The notes under the pieces are model-generated. The model saw only the letters and a list, made by a program, of their open reading frames with translations, did no database searches and had not been told where the DNA came from. A stretch of 36,329 nt of DNA from assembly GCA_020429465.1 (NCBI GenBank), contig JAGQLH010000002.1:1-36329 (forward strand), given 5' to 3'. This DNA is from Candidatus Dojkabacteria bacterium. GTDB taxonomy: Bacteria; Patescibacteriota; Dojkabacteria; B142; WJKM01. Position 1 is the stretch's first letter. Each line of letters opens with the position of its first letter. Shown here one piece after another: positions 1-5,293 of the stretch. Both the position numbers and the translations under genes were made by a program.

Positions 1-495
1 AATTCCTAGTATAGGTGTACATGAATGATCTTTCATAAGGGGATTGTTTTGGAATGATGTTCGTGCAAGTTCTAGGGAGCCATCTTCCAGTACCACAAGC
101 CATGCCCAGCCACTTCCAAATACTGTACTAGCTTTTTCAGTAAATTTCTTCTTAAATTCATCGAAACTTCCGAATGTAGAATTAAGAGCATCGGCAAGTG
201 ATCCGGTTGGTTCTCCGCCTCCATCAGGACTCATAACTTCCCAGTAAAGAGAATGATTAGCATGTCCACCACCATTGTTAGTGACTGCTTGTTTTTTATC
301 GTCAGGTAGTTTGTCTAAACTAGTGAGGAGTTCATGAATATTCATAGAAAGAAAGTCATTATGTCCTTCGAGTGCAGAATTGAGATTATTCACATACCCT
401 TGGTGATGCTTAGAATGGTGAATTTCCATTGTTTGTGCATCAATATGTGGTTCAAGTGCATCATAATCATAAGATAAATCGGGAAGTGAAAACAT
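1..495 (-). CDS. sod: Superoxide dismutase, Fe/Mn family (3' end outside window)
   Basis: Converts superoxide to hydrogen peroxide and oxygen, presumably in the cytoplasm. The open frame runs 165 codons from ATG at 495 to the left edge, so the C-terminal part is missing. The N-terminal hairpin motif MEIHHSKHHQGYVNNLN carries the first metal-ligand histidine region. NNGGGHANHSLYWEV carries the second ligand histidine and is the manganese-type form (iron enzymes usually have a different signature here). GSGWAWLVV is the conserved C-terminal-domain core. The Asp and His ligands of the DxWEHAYY region lie outside the window. The start is supported by a strong Shine-Dalgarno, CGGAGGAC at 501-508, one of the few in this window. 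It is codirectional with the EamA gene, 53 bases upstream. Family is certain; metal specificity (Mn or cambialistic) is inference. Confidence 0.93.
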   Translation of the reverse strand, partial: MFSLPDLSYDYDALEPHIDAQTMEIHHSKHHQGYVNNLNSALEGHNDFLSMNIHELLTSLDKLPDDKKQAVTNNGGGHANHSLYWEVMSPDGGGEPTGSLADALNSTFGSFDEFKKKFTEKASTVFGSGWAWLVVLEDGSLELARTSFQNNPLMKDHSCTPILGI

Positions 496-548
496 ACGTT
501 GTCCTCCGTAAGAAATAATAGTAATTCGCTAGTACTATCATAACATAC

Positions 549-1445
549 CTAAATAGCCTCCACTTTTGGTCGTTTTCGGAGTGTGAGTATAATCAGGGAA
601 CCAAGAACGATACAAGCACCAAGTAATTGGGATGGGGTAAACGTCTCACCAAAGAAGAAGAACCCTAAGATTCCTGCAATAATTATCTGGGAAAAGCCAA
701 TAATACTTGCAGCCTGAACGGTAATAAGATTGAGTGCTTTAGCAATAGCAATAAATGGTATGAGTAATCCTACTGTTGAGGTATAGACGGCTAAAGAAAC
801 ATCATTAAATGAGAAATCAGTAAAGGGAATAGCATCCGTAATAAAGAACATGAGAGGAGTGAAAATAATTGCTCCGATTGAAACAAAGAGAGGGACTAAT
901 CTATCTGGATAGTGTATTGAAATTGTTCTCATGGTAAAAATATTCACAGCATTAGTTGCAAATGCACAGAACGCAAATATCATACCAAGAGAGATGCCAC
1001 TGTTATGTTTGATCATTCCAGCAATATCAAGGAAGAGTATAAGTCCAATCATCCCCAGGATAGCAATGAAAATGTTTTGCGGAGAAAATGGTTCTTTGAT
1101 GACTAATGGAGCAATGAATACAATAACCAGTGGTATCGATGAGAGGATAAGTGTTGTGGCTCCAATAGGGAATGTCACATCAGATAATGCAAGAAATCCA
1201 AATATTCCTAAAGCCGACTGTGTAATCATGAACGGAACTGTTTTTTTGTTGAATACAATTTGTGAGAGTAGGAATTCTCTTTTGCTCACAGCATAATATA
1301 TAGTGTAGAGAAGTATTCCAAGTACATTTGAGAAAATAAGAAATGAAAAAACGTTCGTATCTAGAAATCGGGTAATAACCCCAAGAGTAGCCCAGCAGAA
1401 GTTTGCTAACAGTGCAAAAGCTATACCTTTGTTTTCTATCTTCAT
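549..1445 (-). CDS. EamA/DMT-family membrane transporter
   Basis: A 298-residue, very hydrophobic protein with about ten membrane segments arranged as two similar halves, typical of drug/metabolite transporters of the EamA family (DMT superfamily). The first helix begins with IAFALLANFCWATLGVITR, and the second half ends with the family-typical FFGETFTPSQLLGACIVLGSLIIL. Substrate cannot be read from sequence; relatives export amino acids, metabolites or drugs. An in-frame upstream ATG at 1484 would add 13 residues (MYHLTTLYIRTII). I prefer 1445 because the helix and family homology begin just after it, though neither start has a convincing Shine-Dalgarno. It lies upstream of and codirectional with the superoxide dismutase, and divergent from the amidase. 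Confidence 0.85.
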   Translation of the reverse strand: MKIENKGIAFALLANFCWATLGVITRFLDTNVFSFLIFSNVLGILLYTIYYAVSKREFLLSQIVFNKKTVPFMITQSALGIFGFLALSDVTFPIGATTLILSSIPLVIVFIAPLVIKEPFSPQNIFIAILGMIGLILFLDIAGMIKHNSGISLGMIFAFCAFATNAVNIFTMRTISIHYPDRLVPLFVSIGAIIFTPLMFFITDAIPFTDFSFNDVSLAVYTSTVGLLIPFIAIAKALNLITVQAASIIGFSQIIIAGILGFFFFGETFTPSQLLGACIVLGSLIILTLRKRPKVEAI

Positions 1446-1524
1446 AATGATAGTTCGGATATATAAAGTGGTTAAATGATACAAGAATGAAGACCGAAAG
1501 GAAAGAAATAAACCTAGAATCTTC

Positions 1525-1533
1525 TGATATAAT
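1525..1533 (+). promoter_or_regulatory. Extended -10 promoter candidate for the amidase gene
   Basis: TGATATAAT is a perfect TATAAT with the TGn extension, 34 bases upstream of the amidase ATG, in the short divergent gap between the EamA and amidase genes. No good -35 is seen, which is compatible with an extended -10 promoter. Confidence 0.5.
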
Positions 1534-1567
1534 CAACTAATTACAGAATTTACTAACTATTTATTCA

Positions 1568-2341
1568 ATGAGTAACGTTTCGCTTCGGTTTACAGAATTA
1601 GAAAAATACGGTGTCTGGAAAGACTATAGAAATAACTATCCAGGTGGGTTTGGTTGGAGGGGTGATCGGGCATTAAGCAATGTTGAACACCTTGTAATTC
1701 ACCATTCCGTTACTACCAAAACACGAAATGCAGATAATGATATTGCAAAGATAGCAGCAGAACATATTGATGTGAGAAAGTGGGGAGGTATAGGGTACAA
1801 CATTGTAATTACGTCAGAGGAAAGAAATGGCTATGCAGTAGTAGGATATGTTGGAGATATGGGATCAATCCGAGCACATACCCCAAACCTAAAAGGGGTG
1901 TTTGGAATTCCGGCACGACAAGGAAATGTATATCTTGCTGGAATTTGTATTGTAGGTGATTTTAGAGATCAAACGCCATCTGAAGCCCAATTACGTTCTG
2001 TTCATAGAGTTTGCCATGATTTAATCTATGCGGACGGGCGTTTTCCTAAATTGAAGAGCTGGGATAATCTTAGAATGCATAAAGATTTTGATGCGACTGC
2101 ATGCCCGGGTGATTTTGCAGCGTACCGACAACTTATTATTGATCCACCAAAGCCAGAAGTTGCTTCACTTTCAGAGTATGAATCGGTACTCAAAGCTGCA
2201 AAGGATTGGAATGAAGCAGTTGGAGCAAAATATGGAGAAAAAATTCTTGGACGTGTGGATGATTCAAATCTTTCTCGAAATGATTTACTAATTGCTCTCT
2301 ATCGATATACACAATATCTTCGAAGAAGCCCTGTGGTATAG
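1568..2341 (+). CDS. N-acetylmuramoyl-L-alanine amidase (Amidase_2/PGRP fold)
   Basis: A zinc amidase expected to cut the bond between MurNAc and the peptide stem of peptidoglycan. Residues about 40-190 form the Amidase_2 domain. HLVIHHS (His45/46), His171 in MHKDF and Cys179 in TACPGDF match the His-His-Cys zinc site, and KWGGIGYNIVI around residue 75 is the conserved substrate-side strand with Tyr78. A further 60 residues (about 195-257) look helical and are unassigned. No signal peptide or membrane segment is visible, which is unusual for a cell-wall hydrolase; it may act in lysis, in recycling, or be exported in some other way. It is monocistronic, with a promoter candidate just upstream and a convergent gene at its 3' end. 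ATG start, no Shine-Dalgarno. Confidence 0.88.
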   Translation: MSNVSLRFTELEKYGVWKDYRNNYPGGFGWRGDRALSNVEHLVIHHSVTTKTRNADNDIAKIAAEHIDVRKWGGIGYNIVITSEERNGYAVVGYVGDMGSIRAHTPNLKGVFGIPARQGNVYLAGICIVGDFRDQTPSEAQLRSVHRVCHDLIYADGRFPKLKSWDNLRMHKDFDATACPGDFAAYRQLIIDPPKPEVASLSEYESVLKAAKDWNEAVGAKYGEKILGRVDDSNLSRNDLLIALYRYTQYLRRSPVV

Positions 2342-2446
2342 CTACAGTTGAGATCGTACATAGGTGAGTACGTTTTCCAGCTGTTCAGTTTGTCCAACTT
2401 CTTGTGCCATTGCAAGAAAATAGTTTTCAGTTTCTTCGCAATACAT
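2342..2446 (-). CDS. Possible 34-residue small protein downstream of acsA
   Basis: A short open frame beginning MYCEETENYFLAMAQ and ending YVRSQL fills the gap between the convergent amidase and acsA genes. Its stop abuts the amidase stop. It is codirectional with acsA, starting 32 bases after the acsA stop. Composition is coding-like: acidic, with the heptad spacing of one amphipathic helix. There is no recognisable family, no Shine-Dalgarno, and the length is within chance expectation. It could equally be untranslated 3' sequence or the remnant of a longer gene. Confidence 0.25.
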   Translation of the reverse strand: MYCEETENYFLAMAQEVGQTEQLENVLTYVRSQL

Positions 2447-2478
2447 TCGGATTTATTAGGGAGAGTACTGATAGAGTA

Positions 2479-4383
2479 TTATGCGGGTATGATGCCACGG
2501 CTCAGTGATTCGATAATTTCAGGATTTACGAGTGTGGAAGTATCACCGAGTGAATCCTTTTCACCCATGGCTAGTTTTCTAAGAATTCTTCTCATAATTT
2601 TCCCTGAACGAGTTTTTGGCAGGTCAGGAACGATTTGTATTTTATCTGGGCGAGCTATTTTCCCAATTACGAGGGCAATATGATTCGTTAGTTCCGAAAT
2701 AAGATTTTCTTCGCTGTGGGTATCTTCAATACATTTCACGAATGCGTAGATGCCTTCTCCTTTAATTGAATGTGGATAACCAATTACTGCAGATTCAGAG
2801 ATGTCGGGATGAGAGTTTAATGCCTCTTCAATTTCTGCAGTACCCAATCTATGCCCCGAAACGTTTATTACATCATCAACCCTACCTATAATTTTAAGTA
2901 ACCCATCGGGAGATAATTTTGCACTATCACCGGTAAAGTAGGTACCTTTAAATCGAGAAAAATAGGTCCTTTGGAAACGTTGGTGGTCATTGTGAATAGT
3001 CCGTAGCATAGATGGCCAAGGATGTGCTATACAAAGAAATCCTTCTGTGTTTGGCGTAGTAATTTCAGCACCGTTTTCATCTAGAATGATAGGCATAATT
3101 CCTGGTAATGGATAGGCTGCATAGCCAGCTTTAGAAGGTGTAACTTGTGATAATGATGAGATGAGTATTCCTCCAGTTTCGGTTTGCCACCATGTATCAA
3201 CAATTTGGCAGTTACCTCCCCCCACAATCGTGAAATACCATTCCCAAGCGTCCTTGTTGATTGGTTCTCCAACACTCCCAAGTGTTTTAAGAGAAGTGAG
3301 ATCATATGATTTTACATATTCATCGCCAAAGGATTCTAATTTACGAATTGCTGTGGGTGACGTATAAAATTGGGTAACTTTATAATCTTGGCAAATATTC
3401 CAAAAACGACCCGGATCCGGGTACGTTGGGACACCTTCAAATAGTATGCTTTGAGCACCAGCAAGTAATGGACCGTAGACGATGTATGAATGACCAGTAA
3501 TCCAGCCAATATCTGCAGTACACCAATACGTATCATGTGGTTCATAATGAAAAACATTTCGGAAAGAGTATTCAGTATAAACCATGTACCCACCACAGGT
3601 ATGAACAATACCCTTTGGTTTTCCAGTAGATCCAGATGTGTAGAGAATAAACAAAGGATCCTCAGAATCCATTATTTCAGGGGGACATTCTGCTGGTTGA
3701 TTATCCATAAATGAATCCCAAAAAATATCTCGTTTTGGGGTCATAGTAACTTCTGAATTAGTCCTTTTATAAACAATAACATGTTCAACAGTCGTTGTTT
3801 TAGATGAAAGTGCGGTATCAACCATTTCTTTAAGAGGAATTTCTCCAGGACCACGGAATGCACCATCAGTTGTGATAACTAGTTTAGCTTCTGCATCAAT
3901 AATCCTATTCACAAGTGCTTCGGACGAGAACCCCGCAAAAACGACCGTATGAACTGCCCCTATTCGGGCACATGCAAGCATTGCAATAACCGCTTCTGGA
4001 ATCATAGGCATGTAAATACATACTCTGTCACCTTTTGTAATATTGTAAGACTTGAGGGCATTTGCGCATTTGCAAACAAGATCATAGAGTTCTTGATAGG
4101 TATAGGAACGAGAGATTTCATCAGGATTATTTGGGATCCATGTGTAAGCAACTCTATTTGAATGTTCTGGTAAGTGGCGATCTAAGCAGTTAACGGTGAT
4201 ATTAAGTTTTCCATTAACAAACCACGATATGGATGGAGTATCAAAGTCGTAGTCTAAAACAGTATCCCAAATCGAGTGCCATTCGAATGTTTGTGCTTCT
4301 TTAGCCCAGAATTTCTCTGGAGATTGTATGCTCTGATCAAAAATATTTTTATAGTCTGTAAAGGACGTGATTTGTGTAGTCAT
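2479..4383 (-). CDS. acsA: Acetyl-CoA synthetase, AMP-forming
   Basis: Makes acetyl-CoA from acetate, ATP and CoA through an acetyl-adenylate, releasing AMP and PPi. At 634 residues it is slightly short of the usual 640-660. The N-terminal ACAS region is followed by the P-loop YTSGSTGKPKG (about 248-258). DTWWQTETGG (396-405) contains the acetate-pocket tryptophan that separates acetyl- from longer-acyl-CoA synthetases. GRVDDVINVSGHRLGTAEIE is the hinge and A8 region, and PKTRSGKIMRR contains the catalytic A10 lysine (Lys595), the known acetylation site. All catalytic motifs are intact. It is divergent from the T-box/valS unit and convergent with the amidase. No Shine-Dalgarno; ATG 4383 is the natural family start. 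This enzyme is not part of the usual reduced metabolism of Patescibacteria, so the role of acetate activation here is open. Confidence 0.95.
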   Translation of the reverse strand: MTTQITSFTDYKNIFDQSIQSPEKFWAKEAQTFEWHSIWDTVLDYDFDTPSISWFVNGKLNITVNCLDRHLPEHSNRVAYTWIPNNPDEISRSYTYQELYDLVCKCANALKSYNITKGDRVCIYMPMIPEAVIAMLACARIGAVHTVVFAGFSSEALVNRIIDAEAKLVITTDGAFRGPGEIPLKEMVDTALSSKTTTVEHVIVYKRTNSEVTMTPKRDIFWDSFMDNQPAECPPEIMDSEDPLFILYTSGSTGKPKGIVHTCGGYMVYTEYSFRNVFHYEPHDTYWCTADIGWITGHSYIVYGPLLAGAQSILFEGVPTYPDPGRFWNICQDYKVTQFYTSPTAIRKLESFGDEYVKSYDLTSLKTLGSVGEPINKDAWEWYFTIVGGGNCQIVDTWWQTETGGILISSLSQVTPSKAGYAAYPLPGIMPIILDENGAEITTPNTEGFLCIAHPWPSMLRTIHNDHQRFQRTYFSRFKGTYFTGDSAKLSPDGLLKIIGRVDDVINVSGHRLGTAEIEEALNSHPDISESAVIGYPHSIKGEGIYAFVKCIEDTHSEENLISELTNHIALVIGKIARPDKIQIVPDLPKTRSGKIMRRILRKLAMGEKDSLGDTSTLVNPEIIESLSRGIIPA

Positions 4384-4428
4384 AGCACAGTGTGTAGTGA
4401 TGAGAAATCATACAACCCAAATTCTCTT

Positions 4429-4456
4429 TTGACAAGCAGTTATGATAAAATACTCT
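4429..4456 (+). promoter_or_regulatory. Promoter candidate for the T-box/ORF6N/valS unit
   Basis: TTGACA at 4429-4434 is a consensus -35. The best-spaced -10 is weak (TACTCT at 4451-4456, 16-base spacer), whereas the better TAAAAT at 4446-4451 is too close. A start near 4463 would put the transcript just ahead of the first leader stem. Confidence 0.4.
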
Positions 4457-4461
4457 AATTG

Positions 4462-4672
4462 AATAAAGAACGCGTCTGATTCCGATTACGTCACCGGAAA
4501 AATCATAATGATACGCAATGGGAAGAAAACTATAGTAGAACCCATCGGGTAAGCCCGAAATAGCTGTAATGAGTGTTCCTACTCGGTAGGAAAAGTAAGG
4601 TGGTACCACCTGATAAAGGTCCTTATCATGTTTTAGATATTTGTTTATCTAGTACTTGATAGGGACTTTTTT
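4462..4672 (+). promoter_or_regulatory. T-box leader (tRNA-sensing transcription attenuator), probably tRNA-Val
   Basis: The core is a textbook antiterminator: AAGG (4597-4600), the seven-base bulge TGGTACC (4601-4607), ACC (4608-4610), loop TGATAAA, then GGT (4618-4620) and CCTT (4621-4624) closing both helices. TGGT in the bulge would pair with an uncharged tRNA acceptor end ACCA, fitting the A discriminator of tRNA-Val. The CCTT/GGT strand is also the 5' arm of a terminator, so the two folds exclude each other. Upstream, GCGT (4472-4475) can pair with ACGC (4513-4516), enclosing TTCCG/CGGAA with loop ATTACGTCAC. This loop contains GTC (4490-4492), a valine codon that could be the specifier. 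Stem I is short and the specifier is inference. valS lies downstream. Confidence 0.85.
4617..4672 (+). terminator. Attenuator terminator of the T-box leader
   Basis: AGGTCCTTATCA (4617-4628) pairs with TGATAGGGACTT (4657-4668) over twelve positions, with two G-U wobbles, followed by a T run to 4672. An inner AGATA/TATCT hairpin (4635-4650) lies in the loop. The 5' arm overlaps the antiterminator's 3' strand, giving a mutually exclusive switch. Confidence 0.85.
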
Positions 4673-4684
4673 ATTGTGAATTTT

Positions 4685-4705
4685 GATATCACGTTTTGTG
4701 ATTTC
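4685..4705 (+). promoter_or_regulatory. Inverted repeat upstream of the ORF6N gene, possible operator
   Basis: GATATCAC-GTTTT-GTGATTTC is a near-perfect inverted repeat (7 of 8 pairs) between the attenuator and the ORF6N start. Its core TCACGTTTTGTGA (4689-4701) differs at only two of 13 positions from the core of a palindrome inside the gene (4933-4945). A DNA-binding product makes autoregulation plausible. Confidence 0.45.
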
Positions 4706-4728
4706 AAGTTTGTAAGCTTCTATCAATC

Positions 4729-5271
4729 ATGAAAATACAAAAACAGGCAAGACAGTTAATTGATAACAAAATTTATACTATTCGTAATCAACAAGTGATG
4801 CTGGATTCCGATCTTGCTGATTTGTATGGTATTGAAACGAAAGTACTTAACCAGGCTGTTTCAAGAAACAAAGAGCGATTTCCTGAAGATTTCATGTTTA
4901 GGTTAACTAGTAATGAGTTCGAATCTTCGAGGTCACACTTTGTGACCTCAACCAATCGGAAGGGAGGTCGTACGTATTTACCCTATGCTTTCACCGAACA
5001 GGGGGTCGCAATGTTATCAGGGGTCTTGAAAAGTAAACAAGCTATAGCAGTGAATATCACTATTATGCGGGCATTCGTTGCGATGAAACAGCTCCTGCTC
5101 TCTGAGTTTGAGATCAAAAACAGAATAGATATTTTGCAACTGCAACTCGAAAAATTAAAAAATACAACAAAAGACCAAGATACAAAGATTAATTTTATTA
5201 TTCAAGCAATCGAGAAAATGATAGAGGGAGAAGAGGAAAATACAAAAAAAATCGGCTTCGAAATTAATTAA
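4729..5271 (+). CDS. ORF6N-domain DNA-binding protein
   Basis: A 180-residue protein. Residues about 10-95 form an ORF6N domain, a KilA-N-like DNA-binding fold common in phages and mobile elements. VMLDSDLADLYGIETKVLNQAVSRNKERFPEDFMF and YLPYAFTEQGVAMLSGVLKS are family hallmarks. The C-terminal third (about 120-175) is a charged predicted coiled coil suited to dimerisation. It sits between the T-box attenuator and valS, with 22 bases to the valS ATG, so charging of tRNA-Val should control both. Target sites are unknown; the TCAC-TTTGTGA palindromes in its leader and coding region are candidates. It may be a passenger acquired by the operon. ATG start, no Shine-Dalgarno. Confidence 0.85.
   Translation: MKIQKQARQLIDNKIYTIRNQQVMLDSDLADLYGIETKVLNQAVSRNKERFPEDFMFRLTSNEFESSRSHFVTSTNRKGGRTYLPYAFTEQGVAMLSGVLKSKQAIAVNITIMRAFVAMKQLLLSEFEIKNRIDILQLQLEKLKNTTKDQDTKINFIIQAIEKMIEGEEENTKKIGFEIN
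4929..4949 (+). repeat. Perfect 9+3+9 palindrome inside the ORF6N coding region
   Basis: GAGGTCACA-CTT-TGTGACCTC is a perfect inverted repeat within codons for the segment around SRSHFVTS. It shares the TCAC..TTTGTGA core with the leader repeat at 4685-4705. It could be a second operator or an mRNA hairpin. Confidence 0.6.
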
Positions 5272-5293
5272 ATTTATTTATTAGGTGAATCAT

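Noticed and set aside
2348..2683. Plus-strand frame overlapping the acsA 3' end
   Set aside because: Most of it is antisense to conserved acsA sequence, and it lacks any family resemblance or start signal.
4729..5271. ORF6N gene as evidence of a prophage
   Set aside because: No integrase, structural or replication phage genes are near, and ORF6N proteins also occur singly in many bacterial genomes.
5285..5287. GTG as the start of valS
   Set aside because: It lies within the Shine-Dalgarno AGGTGA for the ATG at 5294, and the family begins after that ATG.
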